The notes under the pieces: generated by a model
Databases searched by the model: none
Seen by the model: only the letters and a program-made list of their open reading frames with translations
Told to the model about the DNA's origin: nothing
Position numbers and translations under genes: made by a program
Shown here: one piece after another, positions 24,514 to 37,867 of the stretch
How positions within the stretch are numbered: position 1 is the stretch's first letter
Layout: every line of letters begins with the position of its first letter
NCBI GenBank assembly: GCA_963693085.1
Contig: OY856413.1
Coordinates: forward strand, 543,576,879-543,640,878
Source: Alisma plantago-aquatica
Taxonomy: Eukaryota; Streptophyta; Magnoliopsida; Alismatales; Alismataceae
Reading direction: 5' to 3'
Length of the DNA: 64,000 nucleotides

Positions 24514-25807
24514 CCGATCATGTGTACTCTCGTACTCCCTGATCGGACCGAACACCAGAGCCACAACACCTCTCTCGAGGTTGTTACAATGGGAAACATG
24601 ATTCAATAGCTAGTCAAAACATGATCCAAGCATACAAGCTAGAGTTCAGACGCTAAATAAAGTAATCATCCAACACAAAGGAACCAAACATAATGTTAAC
24701 AGATATTTAAAACTCCTCTAATTCCATTAGCATAAACATTATATAAAAGGGTTCACTTACATTGCATAAATAAAGAAAATAAATGACTGAAAGAGGGAAG
24801 ATAAGTATCGCCTCCTTGATTTAGGAGGTCGACAAGCAGCAGTAGATCCCTAAGATCCCTCTAACCCGATACCGGGTGGGAGCTCTGCCTAATACGCCTG
24901 TGTCGAGAAGCATCCCCTGTCGGGCGACACGGCATGACGGGCAGACGTATCGACCAAAGCGCTCATTCCCGATACGGTCGTGTCAGGATGCCACCCTCTC
25001 GAGCAACATACCGTAACAGTTGATTCGTATCAATCTCGATATCATGTCGGGCTAGAGACCACTTAGAGTATCGGGGCTGCTACGGCGACCGGGACAGATC
25101 CTAAGTGAACCATTCCCACCCTCTCGGGTTGGGGAAGTGCTCAGCTAGTATCACCCGGTACACCTCTGGGACGCGAGATGCTAGCTCCAGGTGCTTTCCA
25201 AAGTTAGCTTTCATGAGATTTCGACCCGTCCAATCGAGGTCCTATAGCCGCTATTTATAGGCAGCGGTTGGGAGAAGTTGCGGTCCTCCGGGTGCCACGT
25301 GTCCTCCGTCGGCTATATTAGTGCGGCTTTTGGGACGCTGACTTACGTGTCGCCCGACATAGTGGGTGTCAGACAGCAAGCGCGTCGGGTATCATGACGG
25401 GTGGGGGCCTGCTGGTGGGTAGATTGTATCATGCGACATGCTTCATCGGGAGAGTAATCGTGGAGGGTACAGCTCCCTGTCAGGTAAGCGGCGTATCTCC
25501 CGTCAGATCTTCTTGCGCGGCACACCGTGACACGCATCATCCATATCGGTCTGTTGTATGACAGGCAGTAAGTGTTTCGGCCGACTGGCCGATGCAGGTA
25601 AAACACGTTCATGGGCCGGGACGAGCCTTTTACTGATTTTTCAGTGGAAAAATGAGGAAAACCCTACAAAAGATGATAAAAATGAGATAAGAGCGTAGTG
25701 TGGCCTATTTATTAAAAAACATGACAAAAAGGAGAGGAAAACAGTTAAAAAGGGCAGATTTGACAACGAAATATGGGCCATAAACATCACAAAATTTGGT
25801 GTTATCA
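24514..25807 (-). repeat. 3' LTR of the LARD-like element
   Basis: About 1.3 kb, direct repeat of 32002-33331, ending GGTGTTATCA on the plus strand. A minus-strand TATA box (CTATAAATAG) is at 25251-25260. It lacks about 37 bp present in the right copy near 32560-32600. It is rich in GTCGGGCGAC-like words. Confidence 0.85.
25251..25260 (-). promoter_or_regulatory. TATA box in the LARD-like LTR
   Basis: CTATAAATAG on the minus strand, conserved at 32775-32784 in the other LTR. Confidence 0.5.
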
Positions 25808-25822
25808 ATGCCCCCAAACTTA
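25808..25822 (-). other. Polypurine tract of the LARD-like element
   Basis: Minus strand AAGTTTGGGGGCAT directly before the LTR start TGATAACACC. This wording is frequent next to the 3' LTR of plant gypsy elements and sets the orientation. Confidence 0.7.
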
Positions 25823-26989
<1,167 letters not shown>

Positions 26990-27483
26990 CTTGATTTGAT
27001 ATCCAGTCCAGCACAAAGATGCCACAGACATTGGATAAAGGAATTTGTTGTGGACTGCGGTGGCAGGAACTGAAGCTCGTGCCATTTGCTAGCTGCTGTC
27101 TCCAGGAATGGTTGTATCAGCGCTGCCACCTCGTCGTACTATTTTCATACCAAGCGCTCGAGGGATGTCAACGTCGTTGATGTACACTACACTGGATGAT
27201 CTTTGTTGCCATCCGAGCTATTGTAGAAGATTCCTGCTTGTTGGCAAGTGTACATCGTAAGGAGCATCCAGTGGTTGTAGTGCAGAATCGGTAGGAAGAT
27301 GATGTGTGGAACTCTGCAATGCAACTCTGCCAGAAAAGATTGCTTCGCTCCTGTCTCATCGGCAAGGCAGATGTCGTTGAACATCATTGGATGAGCGATG
27401 TATGCGTGTTCCAACTTCTTTTGTAGTATTTGGATGTAGGCGGCCACCACGGATATCGCCAAACATCCTCCTTCTTTTACCAT
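26990..27483 (-). pseudogene. C48 (ULP1-like) cysteine protease-like region
   Basis: On the minus strand, 27483-27187 reads through LPILHYNHWMLLTMYT, where HW (His codon 27271-27273) matches the catalytic His of ULP1/SENP-type proteases. The next segment, AGIFYNSSDGN, corresponds to the YDS box, but Asn appears where the catalytic Asp is expected (an Asp follows three residues later). After one or more frame changes, LPPQSTTN and then NVCGIFVLDWI (Cys codon 27024-27026) match the Gln and Cys boxes (the usual DCGIFVL form). ULP1-type enzymes remove SUMO from proteins, and plant transposons often carry relatives of unknown role. Frame changes and the Asn make this copy probably inactive. Confidence 0.6.
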
Positions 27484-27579
27484 GTCCCTTAAGTCATCAA
27501 CAGGGACTATGACATTGCCTGCCTTGTAATTGACGTCTGCAGGGGTAGAGTCAGCTAACTTCAGAAGAACTTCATTGAC

Positions 27580-28383
27580 CTACTCCTGTGTGAGTGTAGA
27601 GCACGAGAAATGGTTGAAGTTGTTGATCAATTCTTCTAAAGTTTTAGGCAAAGCGGGGTATTCAATTATGTGCACCTCCCGTAGGATTTCTAACTGCTTG
27701 CCTTCCCCGTAGACGTCTGTTTCTATCTCAGCTTCTTTCCCTGGAGTGCTGCTGGGTTGCAAAGATTTGTCTTCTTGGTCACTATCCAGCAGCCTTTCAG
27801 GTACCCCTGTGTCTTGTAAGTAGCGCTTGTCGTTGATCAGCAGTAGAGAGTAGGTGCTCCTAAGTTGGAAGAAGTCTTGGCCCTGGAGGTGCCTTATATT
27901 TCCAAATATGTTGAGCAGCTCCAATGTGCGCAAGACGACAAGTGCGCTATTGCGACTTCCTAATTCTGCTTGGACAGGGAAGTCTCTGATAGATAAGAAG
28001 TTCCAAACGCCGTTGTGACGTTGGACACCTTGCTTGATAGCTCGGAGAAGATGTATCGGTAAAAGCATGAGATGTTTATCCTCTGGGTGACAAAAGATTA
28101 GTCCTGACTGTGGCACATCCTCATTGCAACAGCTGAACAGTTGTACATCATAGTTCTGGAGGTCTGCCACGCATATGAACCAGTTGTTGCGGTGCTTGTA
28201 TGGGGCCAACATGAGGTTCGTGTTGTGTTCTTCAATATGCCACAGCATGTTGGCCACCGCAATAGAGTCTGATACTCCCATCATCAATCTTCTCGCCAAG
28301 GTCGGGGTGGCATTGTATATCGTTTGCCGACCTGTCCTGGTGCTGATGTTCTCGATGATTGCACCCTCCAGGACCCCGAACAA
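27580..28383 (-). pseudogene. Upstream part of the LARD-like protein, possibly a second C48-like fold
   Basis: A 267-codon open stretch on the minus strand, ending just upstream of the C48-like region and separated from it by stops at 27484-27580. It contains HRNNWFICVADLQNYDVQLF (about 27805-27750 codon-wise near 28190-28130) and FPVQAELGSRNSALVVLRTLE (about 27985-27925). The layout (aromatic W box with a hydrophobic strand, then Q...GS.NSALVVL) resembles a degenerate C48 domain without its His and Cys. This would give two C48-like domains in tandem, but the resemblance is weak and the identity is inference. No other family was recognised. Confidence 0.4.
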
Positions 28384-29993
28384 TTTCTTTTCGACGACGG
28401 CTGGGGAGCGGAATAAGCTTCTAGGTGTTCCCCGTTGTACTAAAAAGTAGTCTTCGCTCCATATTACTTCTTCTTCATCAGTCTATGACCTCAGGACCTT
28501 ATTTAGCATCTTCTGGTCCCTGATCGTCAGGTATCCGATGGCCCTTCTATAGAAGTCCGCCATCTCAAAAGAATGTATCTCTGACGGCGTAGAAATTCAT
28601 CTGTCCTCGAGATTTTTCCTCTGGGGGGGTTTCTTTGGTTGGCAGCTTCAATTCCCCCCCCATCTCCCTCCGACTCATCAGAAGAATCCTCCCTGATGTT
28701 GAGTGATTTGTCGTTATCTTCAGCTTCATCAAAGGAAGCGGAGGGAGCGTAGTCATTTACACCTCGGGAGCTCTGCTCTCCTGCTGGAGACCCATCGGCA
28801 GATTTGTGTGTCGTCTCTTTGTCGGGCGTTGTAAAAGGCCCTCTTGAAGAAGACGACGCACCAGAAGTAGAGGGCGCAGATGAGGAGGGTGAAGAGCCTG
28901 AGCCTGGGGTTGGCGGAAACCTTCTTGGTTGTCTTGGGAACGGATGGTCGTCCCCCCTATTTAGGCTCTCCTAAATCGTGTCAAGACGTTGGAGGGCCTA
29001 CTGTAGTGTGGCGTTGAGTTCTTCTAGTTGGCCGAGAAGGCTAACTAGAGTTAGCAGTTGCTGCTCCTGGCTATTTAGTCTCTACTGGAAGATAGAAAAC
29101 TTGCAGGTTAGTGAAGTAAAAGTAGCTAAGTTGTTTTATGTTACCTCTCGCAAGTTATCGAGTTTGTGCCCCAGCATCTGTCCGAGCAACGGAGGAGCTC
29201 CTGTAGATCTCCCTCTTGTCCTCGTGACACTCCTCCCACGTGAAGATCTACCCGACGAGTGTGCGGCCTCACTCGGGGTAGTATCAATCTGGACTATTCG
29301 TGAGGTAGTTGCTTCTGGGTGAGGCGTCAACACTTTCGCGGCTAACTCTGCCCCGCCCGTCTATGGTGGTGGAGAGGGTCGCAATGTGGGTGGATGTTGC
29401 TCCACCTCTGTGTTTTCGGCGACCTCCTCTGTAGCTGCCACAGGAGACACCGGCGGTGGTGTCGGCGTAGGGTGTGCAACTCTGAGCTCCATCTCGAGGA
29501 TCTCGGCGAACACCCCATTACTAGTGCCCGGTTGCGCTTCCTCTTCTGCCAGTAAGGGCACCAAAAAAGACTCTAGAGCTGCGGCTGTGTTTTCCACGGT
29601 AGCTTCCATCGGAGCTAGCATTGTTGTCTCAACCCTGGTTGTCTCGGTGACCTCCACGATCGCCGATATTTCTTCAGCCGCGGTAGATGTTGTCATTGTT
29701 GCGGCTGGTATGGTAGGAGCGACGACATCTCAATTAATTGCTGTCGTCGACGGATCTGGAGCGGTGGGCGGCTTGGCAGGAGTTGTGGAAGATTTGTCCT
29801 ACCATGTGTCGAGAGGAATTGGTTCTCCTCTTGCAGCCGCCCTCTCTTGTATACCGGTGGTGGCGGCGTAAGCGGCTTCGACTGCCACCGCTTCAATCTC
29901 TCCGCTAGTGAAGACCAACTTTTCTGCGTCATAGTTGGCACAGCTAGGAAGCAGAAGGAGGGTGTTTGTTCTTGCGAATTTGTAGAAATAGCT
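28384..29993 (-). pseudogene. Pro/Thr/Ser/Glu-rich linker of the LARD-like protein
   Basis: On the minus strand several open stretches in shifting frames have low-complexity composition: 29696-29361 (PTPTPPPVSPVAATEEVAENT and EVTETTRVETT), 29333-29136 (SSGRSSRGRSVTRTRGRS) and 29941-29693. They lie between the transposon-protein-like region and the protease-like region and probably formed a disordered linker in the ancestral protein. Stops now break it. The plus-strand open stretch at 29386-29871 is antisense to this biased sequence and is not considered real. Confidence 0.5.
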
Positions 29994-31019
29994 TCACCCC
30001 TCCTTCTTGATGATGCTAGCCCTCATGAGGAACTTGAGGTCGATCTTCTCGTCACCCCTTGTCCTCGAAAGACTGCGCGGTTCCCTTGGGTACCCTAACC
30101 CGACCGCAATCAGATTGATGATGCCACCCATGCAGTACTCCTTGGTGGCATCTTTTATGGGGTGCAGCCTATTCAGCAAGAAGCATCCCAGGTTGACCAT
30201 CTTGCCCTCCATCATGTGCCACATTAGATGGAGTTCTTTGGTGTAGATGTTGCTTGATTCATTCTTGCTGAAGAGCAGGCACGCCATGAACTTGTGCACT
30301 ATTCTCTAGAAGTAGGAGTGCACCGCCGCCACCTTGCTTCCCGGCTTGAATGATGACTCGCCGGTCAGCTTTCTCTAGAGCTCCACGGGATTAAACCTGT
30401 CTCCTTCAGTGATCATTGCACCATTGTTTAGCAGTTCCTTCTTTGCCTCGCTGGAAGAGAAGATCTCATTGAGTAGCTTCTCGGAGATGATGTGCTCGAC
30501 ATTGTATAGCCGCCCCTACAGTCTGTCTGCTCCGCCATATTCTTCGATTTCCTCAAGTTTATTATGCACCCGGCGAAGAGATGACATGAACTCCCTGGTG
30601 AGTTCAGTGTAGGAGGTGGAGTGGCTGAAGCAGATCTTCCTTAGCCCTGCTGCAGCAAGGACATTTTCCAGCCTGTCGAAAATGCCTAGTTGAAGGAAGG
30701 ACGACTGGTGGCAGAATCTGCTCGGCCTGTAGATTTTTGTTTCCAGTTCTGAGTACCGACACCCCTGCTCGTTGTCTTTGGGCACGAACCTGCCTGGTGT
30801 GTGATCCAGAGGTTTCGCTGCCGCGGTTGAAGCTGTTGTTGGAGCTGTTACTTCTTCCGTCCATGGTCTCTTTTCAGCCGTGGATGGCCCACCTGCCTCA
30901 GGGTTTGGGCATTTCTGCCCGACTGTCGTAGCTCCTGCTGTGGCCTCGGTGTCGATCCTCTGACCGTGTTCGTCAACTTGAACAATGGTTTTCTTGGTAA
31001 GGGCCATTTCTGTTATCAT
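29994..31019 (-). pseudogene. 'Putative plant transposon protein'-like region
   Basis: On the minus strand the protein starts with ATG at 31019 or 31004 (MALTKKTIVQVDEHGQ), passes a low-complexity stretch (TAPTTASTAAAKPLD), then reads SFLQLGIFDRLENVLAAAGL and SYTELTREFMSSLRRV (30516-30700). A stop follows near 30513. The second half at 30299-29994 reads NIYTKELHLMWHMMEGKMVNLG and YCMGGIINLIAVGLGY. These phrases fit the domain annotated in many plant genomes as a putative plant transposon protein (often PF20167), seen in LARD-like elements. Its biochemical role is unknown; a Gag-like role has been supposed. The copy is interrupted by at least two stops. Confidence 0.55.
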
Positions 31020-32001
31020 AAGACGAGTTTATTAAGAATTTAAATGTTTCATCTCACCCGTAAAATCGATATCGGTGTCTAAAAGAAAACTGATTACATG
31101 ATAAGAAAAGTTTGTCCCGATACAAGAGCTACCTGACACCACCGTATCGGGCTTCAAATCTGAGCGATATGATGCTCGCCCGATACGCCTGTATCGGGCG
31201 ATACGAAGTTCGGCTCAAAATCGCCATAAGTTCATCGTGAGACACCGGGCGTCATCGCGAACGAATATCATGCCTGATACGATCACCTGAAAAAGGGTGT
31301 CACCCATCACGCGAGGCGATACAAAACTGGGCGACATGGGAAAAATCAAACGTCATATCCATTCCCCGATACGCTTAAAGTTCAAAGTGTGTCGGGCGGC
31401 ATAGTCACGCGATGCGAAGTTCCCAATACGGTTATCCTGAAAGAAAATGTGTCGCCCGACAACATAAACATGTGAAGCGATACAAAACTAGGCGACGCGG
31501 GCATTGCCCGATTTAAGGTATCGGGCAAGCGCGTGTTATAGATGTGTCATGCAACACGCTCAAAAGGTGACGCTGCCAACACAATTGCGTGTCGGGCGAT
31601 ACTAGGAAACCAACTAAGGCCGTGATTCCGATACGAAAATGTGCGACATGAGGGTCGTTCCGGGCAAGCCAAACGATACGGCTGTCGGGTTATACCTATG
31701 TGATCTGAAGATAGCTTGCGCGACATGGGAGCGGAAGCTAGGTGGCCGATACTAGAGCAAAAAGAGAAATTACTGCTGTGGGCTCTGATCTCCAAACCAG
31801 GATATAAACACGATTTAAACTTAGCGGAAGCGAATCGATTAACAGCGGAAGACAAAAATCACGGGAAATTAAAACTTTTCGAGACAAGAGCTTGAATCCA
31901 TAAAGCTTCATTCATAAAAGGAGATAAATTGTTTACATCTCATGATAATTACTTCTTGAGTAATTATATACAACAAGATACAAAATCTCAAGAACTCATA
32001 A
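31020..32001 (-). other. Leader of the LARD-like element with repeated GTCG-CGAC words
   Basis: About 1 kb upstream of the first Met. It is crowded with GTCGGGCGAC, its complement GTCGCCCGAC and related CGGGCGATAC/CCCGATACG words (31140-31760). Near 31779-31792 the minus strand reads GGAGATCAGAGCCC, close to the tRNA-Met primer site TGGTATCAGAGCCC, so a degenerate primer site is likely here. The remainder up to 32001 may belong to the LTR but has no counterpart beside the left LTR. Confidence 0.5.
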
Positions 32002-33331
32002 CCGATCCTAGGTACTCTCATACTCCCTGATTGGACCAAACACCAAAGCCACAACACCTCTCTCAAGGTTGCTGCAACGGGAAACACGATTCGATAGCTA
32101 GTCAAAACATGATCCAAGCATACATGCTAGAGTTCGGACGCTAAACAAAGTAATCATCCAACACAAAGTAACCAAACATAAAGTCAACAGATATTTGAAA
32201 CTCCTCTAATTCTATTACCATAAACAGTATATAAAGGGTTCGGTTACATTGCGTAAATAAAGAAAATAAATGACTGAAAGAGGGAAGATAAGTATCGCCT
32301 CCTTGATTTAGGAGGTCGACAAGCAGCAGTAGATCCCTAAGATCCCTCTAACCCGGTATCGGGCGGGAGCTCTGCTCGATACGCCTGTGTCGGACAGCAT
32401 CCACTGTCGGGCGACATGCCATGACGGGAAGACATATCGATCAAAGCGCTCATGCCCAATATGGTCGTGTTGGGATGCCACCCTCTCGGACGACATACCG
32501 TGACAGTTGATTCGTATCAGGCTCGGTATCGTGCCGGGCTAGAGACCATTTAGAGTATTGGGTTCCTCGTATCGGGAGGCCTTTCTGGTCAATATCGGGG
32601 CTGTTGCGGCGACCGGGACGGATCCTATGCGAACCATTCCCGCCCTCTCGGATCGGGGAAGTGCTCACCTAGTATCGCCCGATACACCTCTGGGACGCGA
32701 CACGCTAGCTCCAGGTGCTTTCCAAAGTTAGCTTTCGCGAGATTCCGACCCGTCCCATCGAGGTCCTGTAGCTGCTATTTATAGGCAGCGATTGGGAGAA
32801 GTTGCGGTCCTCCGGGTGCCACGTGTCCTCCGTCGGCTATATTAGCGCGGCTTCTGGGATGCCGACTTGCGTGTCACCCGGCATAGTGGGTTTCAGGAAG
32901 CAAGCACGTCGGGTATCGTGACAGGTGGGCGCCTGCCGGTGGGTGGCTTGTATCGCGCGACACGCTTCATCGGGAGAGTAATCATGGCGGGTACAGCTCC
33001 CTGTCGGGTAAGCGGCGTATCGCCCGTCAAATCTTCTTGCACGGCACACCGTGACGCACATCATCCATATCGATCTTCTGTATGAAGGGCAGTAAGTGTG
33101 TCAGCCGACTGGCCGATGTAGGTAAAACACGTTCGTGGGTCGGGACGGGCCTTTTACTGATTTTTGAGTGGAAAAACGAGGAAAACCCTGTAAAAGATGA
33201 TAAAAATGAGATAATAGCGTAGCGTGGCCTGTTTATTCAAAAACATGACAAAAAGGAGAGGAAAACAGTTAAAAAGGGTAGATTTGACAACGAAATATGG
33301 GCCATAAACATCACAAAATTTGGTGTTATCA
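32002..33331 (-). repeat. 5' LTR of the LARD-like element
   Basis: About 1.33 kb, direct repeat of 24514-25807, with minus-strand TATA box CTATAAATAG at 32775-32784. The bases after its outer end are ATGCT, but I could not find a convincing matching duplication at the other end of the element. Confidence 0.85.
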
Positions 33332-34826
33332 ATGCTGCAGCAAGTATTGTCGCTTGTCTTGCTCCAGGACCAGAGATATGTCTTGCAACCTTCCCAACTC
33401 ATAGTTGTTGACGCGATTTACTGTTCAATGGGAAATATGGCAAGTAAAATATTTATTTTTACTGTCATATCTGATGCCATATTTTCCAACAAAACTTAGG
33501 ATTATTATTCTCTATCATTAAGAGAAGTGTATCGATAATTACTAACTATCCACTAAGTGTATCGATAATTACTATTTGTCCTTAAGACAAGAGACACTTA
33601 GTTTGGCTACTATATACCTACTGGCTGTAAGGATAGTTAATCTCTAATTCATAAGTGACGAGACATCCACTAACCTCATTATATGGTGGTTGTTCTCTAT
33701 CCACTAGGCAACTAATTGGTGGTTGGTCTCTATCTCACTAACCCCATACTATTAGGTATCCCCTACATGGTGGTTATCGAAGGGAGCTACAAATGAGTTG
33801 GGTATGCATGGGAAAATGGTTGTCAGCATTTTTAATTCTCTCACCGTCTAGAGTTCAAGAAAGATAAAGAAAGAATAATTCACAATGGGAAGTTCTATCG
33901 CTTAAAGGTGTTTGAATAATGGGGAGTTATAACAACAAGCAACATTTGTCATTATAACTATATGACTAGAGTTCAAGAAAGACAAAGAAAGAATAATTCA
34001 CAATGGGAAGTTCTATCGGTTAAAGGTGTTGGAATAATGGGGAGTTATAACAGCAAGAAGGATTTGTCATTATAACTATATGAGTGTAAACATCAAGAGG
34101 AAAAAATTCCATTCAATATGTACAAGAAGTGAACATGATAGATCTTAGACATGGATCAAGGTAAGTATTACGTAATGTGGGAATGAATGTTTGGATGAAT
34201 CAAGTTGGATTTGAAAAAGACCGACTTTAAATTTTGTGGTAAAATTTTCTTACAAAAGTAAAATGGCTCCTTTTGATTATTTCCCGTTGTATTCAACAAT
34301 TTACCTTTCTCAAAGGTAGGCACGCTCAAATGCATATATTATCAAAATGAAGTCATTCACTCGGCTCACCCCAATAACAAGCCTTTACTTGTCCTAAAAT
34401 TCGACTTTGAACAAATTTACGAGAACGTTAGCTGGCCTTTTCTGATGGGCAGTATGAAAAGTTACAATTTTCCGTACGTAAGGAACCGTTGGATATATAT
34501 AATTGTATAACCTCGGTTTCTGTCAATGACTCTCCTTTGGGTTATTTTAAAGACACAAATAATAATGTAATCCCTTGTCGCCTTCTACTTTCTACTATCG
34601 CAACTAGAACGACTTTTTACACATAGGAAAAGGGTCGTAGATATATGTTAGTGTGAAGGACATGGAACTAAAATCCGTACCATCCTCAACCAAGCTCAGT
34701 GTTATAGGTTCATGCGGAGAGCGGTAATTCACAATCTAATTATGCCAGTATGTATCTTCATAAATATAAGGATGCTTTGGATCCGCCACGGAAACCTATT
34801 GCATCGTAGCAAATCATGGACGGATA
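33332..34826. other. Unassigned sequence between LARD-like element and Helitron
   Basis: AT-rich, with stops in all frames. No protein family or RNA gene was seen. It contains two short local duplications: AGTGTATCGATAATTACTA twice at 33527-33575, and the 118-bp tandem duplication listed separately. This may be older transposon debris or true intergenic sequence. Confidence 0.5.
33848..34083. repeat. 118-bp tandem duplication (two copies)
   Basis: Copies at 33848-33965 and 33966-34083, directly abutting, starting CTAGAGTTCAAGAAAG and ending ATAACTATATGA. They differ at only a handful of positions, so the duplication is recent relative to the surrounding sequence. Confidence 0.9.
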
Positions 34827-36772
34827 TCTATCTACTACCCTATAAATAAGCGTAAACGACATGTATACTGAGGTCTTAATCTTTTTTGAACATTTGATTA
34901 TTAATTTCCAGTCCATTTCGCGTGTCAAAAAGTTAGAGCGGCTTACATTCGTATATTTTATATATTAGAAGAGAGATGTATATCAAGTAACACGAACAGT
35001 CTTCGCCCGACACCATGCCAATCCTTCATCACCGCCATCACTGCGATACAGCAGTTTAAAACTTCTTCTCTGAGCCTCGCACAGCTGAAGCTATTACCAT
35101 TCAGCAAACTTTTCTTCTCGCCTTGATGTCTACTACTCTTGCTAGAGGCGGTCTTCTACTAACTTCGAAATACATCAAGGTATAATAACTTGATACAATT
35201 TTTTGTTGTCACCGCTCCTTGACTGTTCATTAGAACACTACAAATTATACTACACGCACACATCAAGCCTGTTGCGGATGGTCTGTAGTGGCAGTAGGAT
35301 TGGCGCTTGTGGTGGTGGCTAAGAATATAAGAAGAGGAACCAGGGAATGGGTGTTGCTGCAGCCGGTTCTTCAGCGTAGATATGGCACATGCCTACCGAC
35401 AGTCACAGACATGCGTGGCTGGTGAGGAGACTTTTCATATGGGTGTTGTGGTACCACTTGAACAGATGAGTTTGAGAACCGACTGTCCGGCAGTGGGACC
35501 ACTGCAACCTATACTTCAACATAGATCAAAGGATTTGACTAATCAAACAATGAGGTCGTTAGAGATATATGCTATTTAGAGAGGGAGATCGTAAGGCCTT
35601 TGGGTTCCATAAAAATATCTTTTATCTTTTACATATATCTACAGAAGTCGACACACGTTAGTGTTCATGCTTTGTGGTCACATCCTCATATGCTTTTTTA
35701 GTGTCATCTTCTTCTAAATTGTCTTATTTTGCAACCTATATTAGAAATCATTATTCTTCGTATGCACATGACTTATGCATCTTTGTAAAATTGAGTTTAT
35801 ACTAACATGTCTATAGTTTCTCTATTATATCTCCTCCTAAGTGTCGTGTACTAGAAATCCTTATTCTTTGTTTTGCTTTTGTATATTGTAAACATTTTGT
35901 CATTTTAAACTCTTTTGTCTGTAATATACCACTTTAAAAAAACTACAAATTTATAAAAACTATTGTAATATTTTTAATACCAATGCGCTTAAGGCTAAAT
36001 ATTTTATTTTTTCATTCGTAGATATACGAAAGGCAGTGGGAGGAGGACTCTTGAAGGAACTCGAGTTCGTAGCTATCGATTGTTGGAAAAATATTCACTT
36101 CACAAGGTACTTGCAATTCATCAGTTGTTCTTTATTGTCTGCACCGGTGTAGTTGATTTTGTACTATGCTCCAAAAGAATTTTTTTATTTAGTTTTTCTA
36201 TACTGATTATTTATTGTGTAATTCGACTTTTTAAATCTACAATAAACAATGTCACTTAGTGGAATTGTTTGATGTTACATTGTTTGTTTATAGAAATATC
36301 ATAGATATAAACATGTTGCTCTCGATCATACTAAATATGTTTGCAATGACAAAGACTATGGAGTATCAAATTTTTCTTTAAAAAAATGTATCTTCAGTAC
36401 ATTGACTATTTTTGCTCAATGTTTTTTCTATTTTTTATTACCCCTCTTCATATTACATTGTCTGTAGATATATCATATTGTATAATAAAGTATAGATCAT
36501 TTTCATAATATAATCATTTTACATGAAAACCCAAAAACAATTCTATGGAACATCATATTTTACTTAGAATATATAATATTTTAAAAATATACATATAACA
36601 CTTAGATATTGACATTTTGGTTTACTATTTTCCTTTATTTTTCCTTTATTATTTATTGAAAAAGAAACTACACCACTACTTTGTAGGAAATGAGTTTACA
36701 ACACTGCTATAACTACCATATATATTTCACCAATGTGTCATTAAAAATTAGATTTTTTTTAAATGTGTTAGG
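34827..36772 (+). other. Helitron 5' region before the Rep/helicase gene
   Basis: Nearly 2 kb with no confirmed exon. A possible 5' exon lies around 36022-36108, with an acceptor-like TTCGTAG before it and AAG/GTACTT after it, but its translation matches nothing I recognise. The open stretch at 35382-35579 is also unrecognised. The rest is AT-rich. Confidence 0.45.
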
Positions 36773-37798
36773 ATGAAATATTCCGGTCTACCAGAGGAAA
36801 AGAAGGTAGAAATACGAAAACGACACAGAGAGTGCTATGCAAACCTCTCTGAGGAAAAAAAGAGAGCTAGGCGTGAAAAGGATAGAGAGAACTATCAGAA
36901 GAGAAAATCTGAGAAACTTAATCAAACTGTACATGAAACAAGTGAACAAAGAACAACCTGGAATGAATCACCAAATGTTCACATTATTCCATCGTTTGAA
37001 TATATAAAGGAAAGATACTCATTATCTGAGCCTTTCTCTACGTGGGAAGTTGGATCTTCATCAAATATTTGTGAAACTACATTTTCTTTGACCTCTTCAT
37101 CAGAAATGAAAAGGAGAAGTGCACGTGTGGAGAAGAAATGTATAACAGATTTGGAGATACCTACAGATTCATATATTCTTCCCATATGTAATCCTTTTGT
37201 TCACTGTCATGCAAAAAGATTTCCATATGAAGTCAAAACATTTTGTTGCTATGATGGAGAAATTTCTTTAACAACAAATGATATTCCATTAGGATTGTTT
37301 CATTTGTATACCTCAATGGAGAAAGACGTCATTCACTTTAGAGAATGTATAAGAACGTACAACAATACATTTGCTTTTACATCTATAGGTGTGAATGAGG
37401 ACAAAAAATTTTCCAAGAGAAATAGAGGAATATACACTTTCAAGGTACAAGGACAAATATATCATTTCATAAATAGGATGATACCTGAAGATGGACAACC
37501 TTCACATTTGCAGTTATACTTTTATGACACTGATCATGAGATTGAAAATAGGTTGCATCAATCATCAAGACTTAGAGAGGATGTAATCAAGATATTGGTT
37601 GGCACATTACAAGACAATCCATACACAAAATTCTTCAGAAGTTTGAGGGATCTACACAGTTTCGAAAATGTTCAAATATTTGTCACATCAAATCCAAATG
37701 TGCACCAAGGAATTCAAAATGCACCAACATCTTCACAAGTGGCTGCAATATGGATTGAAAATGATGATGACAACAACAGTCATATAAATTTCCAATGA
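36773..37798 (+). pseudogene. Helitron Rep/helicase, N-terminal segment (before the CACTA insertion)
   Basis: 341 codons from ATG to TGA (37796-37798). It begins with a basic, coiled segment with LPEEKKVEIRKRHRE and ANLSEEKKRARREKDRE, typical of the N-terminus of plant Helitron proteins. Residues about 140-320 correspond to the region ahead of the Rep domain (ICNPFVHCHAKRFPYE and similar). After the TGA the same frame continues for 13 codons to the CACTA boundary at 37839 and resumes at 57828 with NYYYGCYDPLQYPLLFPRGE. Thus TGA is a point nonsense change, most simply from an Arg codon (CGA or AGA), not the natural end. Confidence 0.85.
37796..37798 (+). other. Premature TGA in the Helitron gene
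   Basis: In-frame TGA followed by an open frame that continues to the CACTA insertion point and beyond it. Confidence 0.8.
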
Positions 37799-37836
37799 GA
37801 TATATGTGTTTACACACATGTTGGTAATAGCCATTG

Positions 37837-37839
37837 TGT
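37837..37839. repeat. Target duplication TGT (left copy)
   Basis: TGT precedes CACTACTACAG and is repeated at 57825-57827 after the right end. A 3-bp duplication is the mark of CACTA/CMC elements. Confidence 0.9.
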
Positions 37840-37867
37840 CACTACTACAGAAAATGCTTTTTACAAC
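37840..37867. repeat. CACTA left terminal inverted repeat (28 bp)
   Basis: Starts CACTACTACAGAAAATGC and ends TTTTTACAAC. It pairs without mismatch to 57797-57824 on the other strand. Confidence 0.95.

Noticed and set aside
29386..29871. 161-codon Ala/Val/Ser-rich plus-strand open stretch
   Set aside because: Antisense to the Pro/Thr/Glu-rich linker of the LARD-like element; composition bias explains it.
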